From the NCBI GenBank assembly GCA_951799405.1, contig OX637334.1, positions 12,276,001-12,340,000 of the forward strand: a stretch of 64,000 nucleotides of DNA, given 5' to 3'. The position numbers were made by a program, and so were the translations under genes. Shown here piece after piece: positions 22,422 to 32,740 of this stretch. The notes below the pieces were generated by a model. The model searched no databases and was not told the origin of the DNA. It saw only the letters and a list, made by a program, of their open reading frames with translations. Positions within the stretch are counted from its first letter, which is position 1. Each line of letters starts with the position of its first letter. The DNA comes from Agapetus fuscipes (Eukaryota; Arthropoda; Insecta; Trichoptera; Glossosomatidae).

Positions 22422-23027
22422 AACTCCCACCGAACCTGACGCGAAGCTTCGCCGGTTTTTTCCCACTCTGTTGTTTCCCAACTGTCATTCTCAGCCTGTC
22501 CTCTTCCTCTAATTTTGAGCCGGTTCATTTTCTGTGGCTAAAGATGCGCTTCATTTTCTTTTCACTTTGTTAATGACAGTTCATAGTGGATATGTCTTCT
22601 TCTTCTTTGTAACAGGTAGCTATCTGACATTCTAGCTACCTGACATAATTCACAAAGGATTGCTTTCTCAGCCCATCCAGTCCTTATAAATCCATGGCTA
22701 TCGTCTTAAAACGCCGATGAGTTTTGAACGCTATATATACGTAGTGTTATAGTATATTTATCCATGCTCGAAATCTAAATAAAAGGAATGTCTCACATAA
22801 ACAGTGCAATGAAAGTATAAATTAAAGATTAAAGATTTGAACAAATAGTGTCGTAGCGCACAGGGCAAGAAGTGATTATTCTATGCATTGTGTGTCGCTA
22901 CATTGTGTGCTCAAAACTTTTCCCTATGGTCTGGCAGATGAGGGCAGTGAAATGGAAATCTTTTTGTCCCTTTCTACTTCGACATGATATGATAAGTAAA
23001 AGATTTGCACATACAAATGATTTCTCG

Positions 23028-23518
23028 TGTATTTCTTTTCACTAATCCTTTATTATATTACTCCAGGCCGTCGTCATTCGCTTGGAGTTTCGATTTTCAA
23101 AATGAATGCCATCACAGCAGATGAAATACATTCCCGGTGTAAGGCAAATCAAATTTTGTATATATGCTGCAAAACAGTACGATTCGCGTATGTGTTTGAG
23201 AAACAGGTCCAAGACACTTATAATATCATGTAACTTCTTTCAATATTTACAATTTTTTTATTTTTTTTCGTAAAACAGTAGTTTTTAGTAGAAGTAATTA
23301 TAATTTCTGAAAAATTATTATTAAAAAAGCTTCCTCAATTTTTTAGACCTCTTTTTGTTTTGTATTGAAATGTATAAAAATGTTTGAAAATGTATGGAAA
23401 ATGTTAAAAGACAATATAGACATCTAGCGGCAAAATGAGAAAGTTTTTTTTTTACGATTTTTTTTTTATTTGATACAAATGAAAAAAAAAACAAACAAAC
23501 AAAATAAAAATGGATTTA
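23028..23518. repeat. Non-coding repeat block, copy 1, ending in the SINE-like repeat
   Basis: It shares with 26258-26605: CCTTTATTATATT, GAGTTTCGATTTTCAAAA, AATGCCATCACAGCAGATGA, ACATCTAGCGGCAAAA and a closing poly-A/T tract with AAATAAAAATGGATTT. Both copies run directly into the SINE-like repeat, suggesting one larger element. There is no gene. Confidence 0.7.
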
Positions 23519-23905
23519 AATCTGTAACCTTAGTTGCAATAATATATTACAGCATTCCCACAAGAAGACACGTATAAGTTCGCACTTACACATGTCCCAT
23601 ATGGACGTACCTACAGCATAAAAACCCAAACTAAGGATATTATGTCGGTTTACAGATACTAAAATATAATCTATACTATATAATCTAAGTTGCAAGGATA
23701 TATTCATTTACAGCTTTCAGATGCATACCCATAAACAAACACGAGTAGTTCGCGCTTGCAAATGCTGAATGTGTACTTACATATAAAATCAAAACCTCAA
23801 ATGAACATAAGCCCAACAACTTTTGCCGACCTTCCCTGACACAGAGGTCTTTACATACAAACTTTTCCCTGTAACTTTTGCCAACCTTCCCTGGAACAGG
23901 GGTCT
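23519..23905 (-). repeat. SINE-like ~240-bp repeat, two truncated copies
   Basis: The copies begin near 23519 (CTTAGTTGCAATAATAT) and 23686 (TAATCTAAGTTGCAAGG). Both share the TTCGC.CTTAC and AAACC..AAATGAACATAAGCCC blocks. The second has an internal duplication of the CTTTTGCC..CCTTCCCTG segment. Confidence 0.75.
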
Positions 23906-23907
23906 AA

Positions 23908-24150
23908 TCTAATCTAAGCTGCAAAGATATATATCATTTCATATTTATATTAAATGCATTGCCACTAGCAGACATGTATAATGTCGCGCTAACACATGCC
24001 GCATGTGGACCTACAATATAAAAACCCAATCGCAAATGAACATAAGCCCTGCAACTCTTGCCGTCGTTCCCTGAAACAGGGGTGACATTGGCAAAGTGAA
24101 CCATTTTTACAGTATGGGTGGTCAGCCGCATACCAACCTATAAGTCAAGG
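23908..24150 (-). repeat. SINE-like ~240-bp repeat, full copy (reference)
   Basis: In the opposite orientation it begins CCTTGACTTATAGGTTGGTA, then GAGGCTGACCACCCATACTG, TCACTTTGCCAATGTCACCC, TTCAGGGAA and GTTGCAGGGCTTATGTTCAT. It ends TTGCA(A/G)CTTAGATTATAGATT, often with a repeated (ATTATAG)n tail. A tailed, non-coding, dispersed unit fits a SINE. I cannot point to clear pol III boxes, so a Helitron-derived or other non-autonomous origin remains possible. Confidence 0.8.
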
Positions 24151-24342
24151 AACATACACGACAAACTACATTTTTTTAATCAACAAATAATGCGTATAAT
24201 GTATGGACATCAAAACTAAAAACAAAACAAATTCCAATTTAATGTTAAATATTAAGTCTAATTTTACTTTATTTTAATTTGGATCTGTTATGTGTATAAG
24301 TAATTAAGAATTTTTGTAAGTCATTTATATTTTTTTGTGCTC

Positions 24343-24596
24343 TTTGACTGATAGGTTGGTGTGAGGCTGACCACCCGTGCTGTAAAAATCGATTCACTTT
24401 TACCAATGCCACCCCGGTTCAGGGAACGGCGGCAGGAGTTGCAAGGTTTATGTTCACGTGAGGTTTTGTTTATTTGTATGCATGTATGTGTAGGCGCGAA
24501 CCTACATGTGCCTGTCTGTGGGCATGCATTTAATATGAGCCTTAAATGTTAACATATCTTTGCAGCTTAGATTATAGATTATAGATAGATAGCCGC
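24343..24596 (+). repeat. SINE-like repeat, full copy with (ATTATAG)n tail
   Basis: Plus orientation: TAGGTTGGTGTGAGGCTGAC through to GATTATAGATTATAGATAGA. It sits head-on against the copy at 24693. Confidence 0.85.
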
Positions 24597-24692
24597 CAAC
24601 ATTACAGATCAACCGCCATTTCTTTCTATCCCTACATACTTCTTTCATTTCCTCCAGAGTCATAACCTTCTTCATACAGGCTCTTCTTTTGT
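24597..24692 (-). pseudogene. RTE-like LINE extreme C-terminus inside a SINE-like repeat
   Basis: The minus-strand peptide KRRACMKKVMTLEEMKEVCR continues DRKKWRLICNV. It is almost identical to the end of the LINE fragment at 42938-43489. Only about 95 bp are present, joined directly to GTGACATTGGCAAAGC of the SINE-like repeat, so the two are fused. Confidence 0.75.
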
Positions 24693-24766
24693 TGGGTGAC
24701 ATTGGCAAAGCGCAACATTTTTTAACAGTTTGGGTGGTCAGCCTCATACCAACATATAAGTCAAGG
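24693..24766 (-). repeat. SINE-like repeat, 5' part only
   Basis: Retains GTGACATTGGCAAAG, AGTTTGGGTGGTCAGCCTC and CATATAAGTCAAGG. The rest is replaced by the LINE scrap at 24597-24692. Confidence 0.8.
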
Positions 24767-24841
24767 ACTATGATGGAGCAAATTAATACCGGTTTCGTTT
24801 TTTTTATTTGCTTTTAGTTTTCATTCTTTTGTTAAAAGACT

Positions 24842-24979
24842 TTATTTTACAAAAACTGCATTTTTATTTTACATATTTTCTAATATTACAAATTATAACG
24901 CAAGAAAGCTATGTGCAATATAGACATTTCGTAATGTTAAGGGGTTGGGCTGCGTAGCAGCCAGGGGAGGAGCCCCTAG
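24842..24979 (+). mobile_element. Helitron-like 3' terminus, copy 1
   Basis: It ends with two stacked hairpins, GGCTGC-GTA-GCAGCC and AGGGG-aggag-CCCCT, followed at once by CTAG and then T (24976-24980). Helitrons end CTRR with a hairpin just upstream and insert before T. About 140 bp match the second copy at 28862-28999. The 5' end was not found. Confidence 0.5.
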
Positions 24980-25199
24980 TAATGTTATATTGCTTCAAAT
25001 TACAAATATATATGTGTGTGCAGTACTTGTACAACAATGTCTCTTTCACAAATTTCTATTGCACAGGGTTGCTTCTCGATCACAGAAAAATAATTGAAAA
25101 AAAGAGTTTCATATTTTCTTAATTATTAGAAATCTTAACAATTATTTAATGTTTTAAAATTGTAATCTTATCTAATCTGACTACAACATGAGTTCTCAA

Positions 25200-25262
25200 T
25201 ATTTTTTGGGTGGCGACTTGTATCCAGTCGTTATTCCGCTAGGGGTGGCCAGTACCTCTGTA
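25200..25262 (-). repeat. RTE-like LINE 3' tail fragment
   Basis: GTTATTCCGCTAGGGGTGGCC matches the reverse complement of the 3' end of the LINE at 11193-13397. No ORF is attached. Confidence 0.6.
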
Positions 25263-25304
25263 TATGTATTTCCACTTTATTTATTTGTTCATATTCTAAC
25301 TGGC

Positions 25305-25470
25305 TGACTAAAACTTGCAGGGTTTATGTTGATTTGAGGTTTGGTTTTTATTTGTTAGTACGCATTCAGCATTTGTAGGCGCAAGCTTACACTTGTTTGT
25401 TTGTGGGCATGCATTTGATACGAATTTTGATTGATAGTGAAGCTTAGCAGCTTGGATTATGGATTATTAC
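25305..25470 (+). repeat. SINE-like repeat, truncated copy
   Basis: From CTTGCAGGGTTTATGTTGAT to CAGCTTGGATTATGGATTA. The first third is missing. Confidence 0.75.
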
Positions 25471-25477
25471 AGAATGT

Positions 25478-25532
25478 TACTGTAACTCTGTCGCCATTCC
25501 GCTATGGGTGGCCAGAGCCTCTGCAGAGTTGA
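25478..25532 (-). repeat. RTE-like LINE 3' tail fragment
   Basis: TGTAACTCTGTCGCCATTCC and GGTGGCCAGAGCCTCTGCAG: the same 3' terminus as the LINE at 11193. It abuts the tail of the SINE-like copy at 25305. Confidence 0.7.
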
Positions 25533-25609
25533 TTCATTTTCAATATCGACAGACTTCGGTCGTTTTCAATATTACTTATTTGATCTTTGATATCATCATC
25601 TAGGTTGCG

Positions 25610-25813
25610 GAGATGTATCAACTTTTAAGGTTTATTCATATTTAATGCACGCCTATAATATGCAGGTACATCTAAATTCACGCTTACACATGTTGCATGT
25701 GTAACTACATACAAAAGCTTTTGACTTTCTCTGAAATAGGGGTGACATTGGCAAAGTAAAATCATTTTTTACAGCATGGGTGGTCAGCCACATGCCAACT
25801 TACAAGTTAAGGA
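25610..25813 (-). repeat. SINE-like repeat, diverged copy
   Basis: Contains GGGGTGACATTGGCAAAG, GCATGGGTGGTCAGCCAC and CAACTTACAAGTTAAGG. The downstream region 25814-26257 shows no gene. Confidence 0.7.
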
Positions 25814-26257
25814 ATACAAACATGTAATCAAATCAACTTAACTAAGCTACACATATAGTGTAACTTTTTGCCGCGTTATCTTTCTAGCCAGACAAAATAG
25901 GATGGTAAAGACCATTTTTCTTTATAAATCTATTTTTTTAAAAAGGATACTCCAACTTCAAAAGTATCGATATTTTTTTTTGAAATGAAGAAAAAATAAT
26001 GAATTAATTTAAGCTAAATATTGCGGTAACCCTGACGCGTCTTTCCTTTCTACCCCCCGTTTCGACAGACGACACACACTAAAAATGTTTCTTACACTTT
26101 ATGGCCTTTGTAAAGAAGTGACATTAATGGAAAAAATCACACGTGTTTATTAATTTTTTATCTAAATTTTAAAGTTAATATATTTTATAAAACTTAAAAA
26201 ATGACGCTACAAAAAAATATTTTAAAAAACACGTTTTTGTTCACATTTTTTTCTTAT

Positions 26258-26605
26258 AATTTTGTTGTTTAATATTTTGGACATATTTTTTTTTCTTCAT
26301 CCTTTATTATATTGCCCTTCGTCGTCGTCTTTCGTCGTCGAGTTTCGATTTTCAAAACCAATGCCATCACAGCAGATGAAACACATTCATGACCTATGGC
26401 AAATTAATTTTTGTATAATGCTGCAATGCTGCGAGCTTTCGCGTGTGTGTTTACAAATGTATGAAAACTTTTAGCAATAAATCTGTTTGTTCATATTAAA
26501 AATGTATGGAACAATATTGACATCTAGCGGCAAAACGTGAAAGTTTTTTTTACATTTTCTTTTATTTCATGCAAATAAAAAAAAAAAAAAAGCCAAATAA
26601 AAATG
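26258..26605. repeat. Non-coding repeat block, copy 2
   Basis: Counterpart of 23028-23518 (AATGCCATCACAGCAGATGA, ACATCTAGCGGCAAAA), with a 15-A tract at 26578-26592. It runs straight into a SINE-like repeat. Confidence 0.7.
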
Positions 26606-26860
26606 GATTTCAATCTGTAATCTAAGTTGCAAACATATATAACATTTGAGATTCATATTACATGCATTCTTACAAGCAGACATGTATAAGTTTGCGCTTA
26701 CATATGCTGCATGTGTACTTACAACATAACAACCCATTCCAAATGAACATAAGCCCTTGCAACTATTGCCAACCTTCCCTGAAACAAAGGTGAAATTTGC
26801 AAAGTAAACCATTTTTTTAAGTATGGGTGGTCAGCCTCATACCAACCTATAAGTCAACGA
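26606..26860 (-). repeat. SINE-like repeat, full copy
   Basis: ATCTAAGTTGCAAACATATA to CAACCTATAAGTCAACG. First of three near-tandem head-to-tail copies. Confidence 0.8.
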
Positions 26861-26885
26861 AATTATTTTGTGTATTTCTTTACAT

Positions 26886-27125
26886 AATCTAAGTTGCAAA
26901 GATACATACCATTTGAGTGTCATATTAAATGCATTCCCACAAGCAGACAGGTAAAAGTTCGCGCTTACAAATGCCCCATGTGGACTTACAACAAAAAACC
27001 TAATCTCAAATGAACATAAGCCCTGCAACTCTTGCCGACTTTTCCTCAAACAGAGATAAAATTTGCATGGTGAACCATTGCTTACAGTATAGGTGGTCAG
27101 CCACATACTAACCTTTTAGTCAAGG
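26886..27125 (-). repeat. SINE-like repeat, full copy
   Basis: ATCTAAGTTGCAAAGATACA to AACCTTTTAGTCAAGG. It has the same orientation as its neighbours. Confidence 0.8.
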
Positions 27126-27150
27126 AAATTATTTTGTTTAGTTCTATAAT

Positions 27151-27388
27151 CTAAGTTGCAAAGATACATACCATTTGAGATTCATATTAAATGCATTCCC
27201 TCAAGCACACACTTATAAGTTCGCGCTTACACATGCTGCATGTGTCCTTACAACATAAAAACACAATCTCTAATGAACATAAGCTCTGCAACTCTTGCCC
27301 ATCTTCCCTCAAACAGGGGTGACGTTGGCAAAGTGAACCATTTTTACAGTATGGGTGGTCAGCCTCATACCAACCTATAAGACAAGGA
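27151..27388 (-). repeat. SINE-like repeat, full copy
   Basis: ATCTAAGTTGCAAAGATACA to CAACCTATAAGACAAGG. The spacer GAAATTATTTTG follows each of the three neighbouring copies, which suggests array growth by unequal exchange. Confidence 0.8.
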
Positions 27389-27414
27389 AATTATTTTGAT
27401 TTCTATTCTTTATA

Positions 27415-28690
27415 ATCTGTAATCTAAGTTGCAAAGCTATATTACATAGTTATTATAACAGTGACAAAACGATACATGACCAAATAACAAAGTAACAAAA
27501 CAGCACAGTGACAAAAAAAGCACGGGGACAAATAAACAGTGAAAAAACAGGAAGGTGACAAAATAGCACAGTGACATAACAGCACAGTGACAAAACAGCA
27601 CGGTGATAAAACAGCACAGTGATCTAACAGCACAGTGTCAAAACGGCACATTGACAAAAAAGCACGGTGACAAAACAGCACAGTGACATAACAGCACAGT
27701 GACAAAACAGCACGGTGACAAAACAGCACAGTAACAAAACGGCACATTGACAAAAAAGCACGGTGACAAAACAGCACAGTGACATAACAGCACAGTGACA
27801 AAACAGCACAGTGAAAAAAAATGACGGTGACAAAACAACACAGTGACAAATCAGCACAGTGACCAAACTACACGGTGACAAAACACCACAGTAACAAAAC
27901 AGCACAGTGACAAAGCAGCACGTTGACAAAACAGCACAGTGACAAAACAACACGGAGACAAAAAAGCACAGTGAAAGAACAGCACAGTGACACAACAACA
28001 CGGTAACAAAACAGCACAGTGACAAAACAGCACAGTGACAAAACAGCACAGTGACAAATCAGCACAGTGATAAAACAGCACAGTGATCTAACAGCACAGT
28101 GTCAAAACGGCACATTGACAAAAAAGCACGGTGACAAAACAGCACAGTGACATAACAGCACAGTGACAAAACAGCACGGTGATAAAACAGCACAGTAACA
28201 AAACGGCACATTGACAAAAAAGCACGGTGACAAAACAGCACAGTGACATAACAGCACAGTGACAAAACAGCACAGTGAAAAAAAATGACGGTGACAAAAC
28301 AACACAGTGACAAATCAGCACAGTGACCAAACTACACGGTGACAAAACACCACAGTAACAAAACAGCACAGTGACAAAGCAGCACGTTGACAAAACAGCA
28401 TAGTGACAAAACAACACGGAGACAAAAAAGCACAGTGAAAGAACAGCACAGTGACACAACAACACGGTAACAAAACAGCACAGTGACAAAACAGCACAGT
28501 GACAAAACAGCACAGTGACAAATCAGCACAGTGTCAAAACAGCACAGTGATAGAACAGCACTTTAACCAAAAATCACAGTGACATAACACAAGTACACTA
28601 GCAGACTCGTAAAAGTTCACGCTTACACATGCTGCATGTGGACTTACAACATAAACACCCAACTCAAATGAACATAAGTGCAACTCTTTT
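27415..28690 (-). repeat. SINE-like repeat split by a minisatellite
   Basis: The first ~35 bp (GTAATCTAAGTTGCAAAGCT) lie at 27415-27448. The continuation (CTAGCAGACTCGTAAAAGTT, CTTACACATGCTGCATGTGG, ACTCAAATGAACATAAG) lies at 28593-28690. The 1.1-kb minisatellite separates them. At the right end, GCACTTATGTTCATTTGAGT near 28690-28712 inverts the last repeat segment. Confidence 0.75.
27459..28587. repeat. 16-bp minisatellite (CAGTGACAAAACAGCA) with 464-bp higher order
   Basis: About 70 units of CAGTGACAAAACAGCA with variants (CGGTGAC.., CATTGACAAAAAAGCA, CAGTGATCTAACAGCA). A 29-unit block of 464 bp is repeated almost exactly (27624-28087 and 28088-28551), so the array grew by block duplication. 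Because 16 is not a multiple of 3 and the units lack stops on the minus strand, all three minus frames stay open and give spurious Cys/Leu/Phe/Val-rich ORFs. This is not coding. Confidence 0.95.
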
Positions 28691-28861
28691 TGCACTTATG
28701 TTCATTTGAGTAAAAAAAATTAATATTTGCATACACTATCGATGTATTTATTATATTAAGGTATAACCGTTTACAGTGCGGGATATTCCCAGTATTTTTT
28801 TGTAATGGCGGATTTTCATAAATTTATTTTATCAAAGCCTAACAAATCTAAGTAAATGTTC

Positions 28862-28999
28862 TTTTACAAAAACTGCGTGTTTTTATTTTACATGTTTTTT
28901 AATACTACGAAGTTTAACGCGAGGAAACTATGTGCAATATAAACATTTCACAAATGTTAAGGGGTTGGGCTGCGTAGCAGCCAGGGGCAACGCCCCTAG
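28862..28999 (+). mobile_element. Helitron-like 3' terminus, copy 2
   Basis: Hairpins GGCTGC-GTA-GCAGCC and a perfect AGGGGC-AAC-GCCCCT end in CTAG followed by T (28996-29000). In copy 1 the second hairpin has a changed loop but keeps the stem. The following stretch, 29000-29665, has no gene. Confidence 0.5.
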
Positions 29000-29665
29000 T
29001 AATTATAGAATGATACAATGTCTAGAGAGTATTTGAAAAATATTTTAGGTAATGTGAACAGTTTTCGAGATAATATTAAAAAACTGAAACTTGATAATTA
29101 ATTTAATGTGCGCGGCAGTACTTCAGCGTGAATTGTCGCCGAACCCATAGTAAGAAGGGAAACACGCAACCCTGACCTCAAATTTACTTTTCGGGGTGTT
29201 ATGTCTACGTATGTGTGAGAGCTGCGCTCCACAAAATTCTTCGACAAAGAGACGTACTCACACCTCCGCATCTGTCACTCGAATGAGGAATTATGCACTC
29301 TGCAGTAGCTTTTCAAGGAATTAATCTTAACTATACAAAAATGTGTACAGGATTTTTGAAGCCGTTCTGTTTATTATATTTTGTAAAATTAACATGCATT
29401 ATCACGAAAAATAAATGCGACCAATTTTGAGTTTGATTAATAAACTTGATATATTTTGTATATATATTTTTTGGATACTTTCATTCAACAAGTTCAAGTT
29501 TGAACCCAGATAGCATTATTTCGTAATATTTCATAATTTTATGTTCATTTTGACAGAATTCAAATAACTTCTATCATTTTTGGAAACGGTCAATTTGTAA
29601 ATTATACATTTCTTTATTTTAAATTTTCTAATGTTTGCACATTCACCGAGTGAAAATTCATTTTT

Positions 29666-30082
29666 AATTTAATAATTAAAAAACTTTTTTATTTAAAAAA
29701 CACATAGTTTTTATTTTCACATATGAGTTATACTGCCTAAGCGCTGTCGAACCTGCTCGGTTCATCATCAGAGGCTAACTGAAGTTTTTAAAATTAAAAT
29801 ACAAGGGTTAGAACAAATACATTTTGGGAAGAGAAAGTGGGTTTTTAAGTAGGTAGGTATTGTTAGAAAGGAATGCGTATTTATTTAGAGAGGAGAAAGT
29901 GGGTGGGTTTTTTTAAATGTGGGCTTTGTTAGAAGAGGAGAAGGAGTAGGTATTTGTTTATTAACAACATGGCTCAAATGTTTTTGAATTTCTAGAGTTT
30001 CAAGCGCTTAGGCAGTATAACTCATATGTGAAAATAAAAACTATGTGTTTTTTAAATAAAAAAGTTTTTTAATTATTAAATT
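29666..30082. mobile_element. Fold-back element with hammerhead-like core, member 1
   Basis: 80-bp arms are inverted repeats: AATTTAATAATTAAAAAACT at the left and its complement at the right, down to TAAGCGCT / AGCGCTTA. Next to the left arm, on the minus strand (29771 down to 29745), is CTGATGA-T-GAACC-gagca-GGTTC-GACA. It has the layout of a hammerhead ribozyme core (CUGANGA, stem II, GAAA), with GACA in place of GAAA. Confidence 0.6.
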
Positions 30083-30200
30083 CTTTATTTTATTCTGACA
30101 GTAACAGATTTTCAAAATAAAGTAAACATAATGGACATTTAAAACCCAGAACACCGCTTTGGACTTATTCGCTCTATTGGGTCTTAAATCTTAAACCATT

Positions 30201-30797
30201 TTGCAACTAAAAGATGAATCCCATGCCCATGCAACAGTCTTATCCCAGTTTGTTAACGAATTAAAAAGCGTATTAGTTAGAAATAAAAACAAAAGATCTA
30301 TTATTGTAGGCGATATCAACTTAAATATAGCGAATGATTATTCATCGAACGATAAAGACAACTACTTAAATATGCTCGCCGAATTAAACTTCTTATCTTG
30401 TATAAATTCTTACACTAGAAACATCAAAAATCAAAGACCTTCGTGTATTGACCACATATTTACAAATATTCCGGAATATCATAATATAATATCCGCAGTC
30501 ATACATACAAACATTACTGACCATTATTCTTGTATTTTAAAATACAAATTAGATATTCCAAGTAAAATAAATGATACACCACAAAAAAACTTAAAAACCA
30601 TGTTTCTACACCTAGACATTTTAAAAAATAAACTACAAAATGAAAATTGGTCTGAAGTATATAAATGTAGTGATGTAAATGAAAGCAACAATTTATTTAA
30701 CATGAAATTAACTGAAATCATTAATGAGTCAACAATGAACATAAACAAAACAAAATCTAAATATAACCTATCAAAGCATGGATCACCCATGGCCTAA
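30201..30797 (+). pseudogene. Non-LTR endonuclease domain (C-terminal part)
   Basis: The peptide has SIIVGDINLNIAND (GDxN motif), PSCIDHIFTNIPEYHN and NITDHYSCILKYK (the closing SDHxx motif, here TDHYS). These are the last three conserved blocks of the apurinic/apyrimidinic-like endonuclease of LINEs. It nicks target DNA for target-primed reverse transcription. A frameshift near 30775 moves the reading into the RT frame, where WITHGLIVSIRHKQTLYK continues the protein. The N-terminal catalytic part is missing. Confidence 0.82.
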
Positions 30798-30880
30798 TAG
30801 TTTCAATAAGACATAAGCAAACACTTTACAAAATAACCACTAAACGACCAAACGATGAAAGCATATACAAACACTATAAG

Positions 30881-32740
30881 TTGTACAAAAAAAAGCTCAC
30901 GTATTTAATAAAAACCACTAAAGAAAAATATTATGAAAAAAAGTTAGGAAACACCGAAAATGATAACAAAAGAGTGTGGAAGGTAATAAATGAGATAATT
31001 GATAAAAAAAAACAAAAAACCAATGTTTTAAATGAAATCACATATGAAAACACAAAAATAAGCTGCGAATCAAAACCCACTAAAGTTGCAAACATTTTTA
31101 ACAATTATTTTGTTAATGTAGGAAAAAATCTTGCTAAACTGATACAAACAAACACAGTCACAATGCCAACAATAAAAACAAACACAAACAAAATTGAAAT
31201 CCTTAACAGCTGTACTGAACAGGAAGTTGAAAAAATTATTGACAATATGAAAGGAGGATCAACTCCAGGATTTGATGGCATAACTATCGATACACTAAAA
31301 CACATTAAAAAAGAAATTTCAAAACCACTAATGTACATTATAAATAAAAGTTTTGAGACTGGAAAATTTCCAAATATATATAAAAAATCCATAATAATTC
31401 CAATATTTAAATCTGGTGAACAGGATGATATAACAAATTACAGACCTATCTCTATAATATCAAACATAGCTAAAATATTTGAAAAAATAGTTAAAGGAAG
31501 AATCAACGCATATATAAAAAGCAATAATATAATAAATGAAAACCAGTTTGGTTTTATGGAAAATAGAAGCACACAAGATGCAATTGCTAAATTAACTAGC
31601 TATGTACTGAATGCATTGGACAAATCTCGTAAATGTATCGGTTTATTCATAGATTTAAAAAAAGCATTTGACAGCATATCTCATTACAAATTGACTTCAA
31701 AATTAGAAAGTATCGGTTTCCAAGGCAGGACACTCGAGTGGATAACAAGCTATCTATATCAAAGACCTCAAGTTGTCAAAATAAATGAGGTGTACAGCCA
31801 AATAGAAACTAGTAATTTCGGAATACCACAGGGCACAGTATTAGGCCCTTTATTATTTATATTATATGTCAATGATGTATTTACACTGAAACTAAACGGA
31901 AAAATAATATCCTATGCCGATGATACAGTTATTATCATCGAAGATACAAATTGGAATAGTGTCACCAATAAAGCAAATGTTGACATTGACAATTTAAAGC
32001 ACTGGTTCGACGTGAATTTGTTAACACTCAACAGCGAAAAAACTTACATTGTCCCGTTCTCTATTAATGAAAATAAATTAAATCTAAATTTAAACGTATT
32101 TATTCATCAACAAAATAAATGTAATAAAACGAATTGTAATCTAACCTGCTCAATACTAAAGCAAACAGATACTACAAGATATTTAGGCGTTGACATAGAT
32201 AGTAAATTAAAATGGAAGGAACATACTAGTAAACTGATAAAACGAATCAGAAAGTGCATATACATATTTATAAGACTTAGAAATATACTCGGAATAGATA
32301 ACTTAAGAAGAGTCTACTACGCAATTGTGCAATCTATATTACAGTACGGTATTATAGGATGGGGAGGGTCATACTTAAACACATTAAACCCTGTAAAAAT
32401 AATTCAAAAATTAATCATTAAGATAATATTAAAAAAACCATCGAATTACCCGACTGAATTAGTATTTAAAATATTTAAAGTTCCCTCAGTAGATATGATT
32501 TTTAAAAAAAACGCCATATTGCAAATATTAAAGGAAAAACAACAATTAAAATTAGAAACAAATCATTCAACAAGATACAAACATAACCTCAAAATGTCAA
32601 AATTTGACACAAAACATTATCAAAATAGCTTCATTTATGTTGGTGTAACAAACTTTAATAAATTACCGACTGAACTAAAAAATATAAAAGATTATCATGT
32701 ATTTAAAAATAAACTTAAAAAACATTTCGAAAAATATTAG
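30881..32740 (+). CDS. Non-LTR reverse transcriptase, intact domain
   Basis: This long uninterrupted frame (true reading starts near 30779 after a frameshift) carries the full RT. Blocks are GGSTPGFDGITIDTLKH, PIFKSGEQDDITNYRPISII, NQFGFMENRSTQDAI, LFIDLKKAFDSISHYKL (first catalytic Asp), FGIPQGTVLGPLLFILYVND, KIISYADDTVIII (catalytic YADD) and NLLTLNSEKTYIVPF. The thumb/C-terminal part has LGVDIDSKLKWKEH and QYGIIGWGG, typical of Jockey/CR1-group elements. It makes cDNA at a nicked chromosomal site. All catalytic residues are present and no stop breaks the domain, so this is a relatively young copy. No RNase H domain follows. Confidence 0.9.
   Translation: MYKKKLTYLIKTTKEKYYEKKLGNTENDNKRVWKVINEIIDKKKQKTNVLNEITYENTKISCESKPTKVANIFNNYFVNVGKNLAKLIQTNTVTMPTIKTNTNKIEILNSCTEQEVEKIIDNMKGGSTPGFDGITIDTLKHIKKEISKPLMYIINKSFETGKFPNIYKKSIIIPIFKSGEQDDITNYRPISIISNIAKIFEKIVKGRINAYIKSNNIINENQFGFMENRSTQDAIAKLTSYVLNALDKSRKCIGLFIDLKKAFDSISHYKLTSKLESIGFQGRTLEWITSYLYQRPQVVKINEVYSQIETSNFGIPQGTVLGPLLFILYVNDVFTLKLNGKIISYADDTVIIIEDTNWNSVTNKANVDIDNLKHWFDVNLLTLNSEKTYIVPFSINENKLNLNLNVFIHQQNKCNKTNCNLTCSILKQTDTTRYLGVDIDSKLKWKEHTSKLIKRIRKCIYIFIRLRNILGIDNLRRVYYAIVQSILQYGIIGWGGSYLNTLNPVKIIQKLIIKIILKKPSNYPTELVFKIFKVPSVDMIFKKNAILQILKEKQQLKLETNHSTRYKHNLKMSKFDTKHYQNSFIYVGVTNFNKLPTELKNIKDYHVFKNKLKKHFEKY

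Larger units (their letters stand above)
21570..22645 (-). mobile_element. Solo LTR, 1076 bp, with TAAT target duplication
   Basis: Copy A reads ...GCGCATTTC-TAAT-TCACAAAGG. Here TAAT occurs at 21566-21569 and 22646-22649, with TGCAATGC..CTGACA between (TG...CA ends; minus-strand start TGTCAGGTAGC). On the minus strand a TATAAAAG box (22414-22421) lies about 570 bp upstream of AATAAA (21841-21846), as expected for U3-R-U5. It is GC-richer than the surroundings. No internal retrotransposon sequence adjoins it, so it is a recombination product of a full element. Confidence 0.8.
19689..22691. mobile_element. Long non-coding repeat element, copy B (split by a solo LTR)
   Basis: This is the paralogue of 10480-13613. 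It has internal inverted structure: GAAATGCGCTACCCCACTCA (20382) is the reverse complement of TGAGTGGGGTAGCGCATTTC (about 21545), and TCATGGAGTTATATTAAATG (about 19690) is inverted near 21005-21036. It ends CAGTCCTTATAAATCC. It has no coding sequence of its own. The uninterrupted LINE target site at 21386-21410 and the solo LTR at 21570-22645 make the two copies useful for dating the insertions relative to each other. Confidence 0.7.

Noticed and set aside
22041..22528. Minus-strand ORFs of 146 and 70 codons as a possible host exon
   Set aside because: They lie inside the solo LTR, downstream of its TATA box; composition, not conservation, explains the open frames.
27442..28529. Many overlapping minus-strand ORFs rich in Cys, Leu, Phe and Val, looking like a repeated membrane or antifreeze-type protein
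   Set aside because: All three minus frames are open because a 16-bp minisatellite lacks stops; there is no start context, splice sites or family match.
27459..28587. Possible CRISPR-like array
   Set aside because: Units are contiguous 16-bp tandem copies with no unique spacers, and the DNA is eukaryotic.
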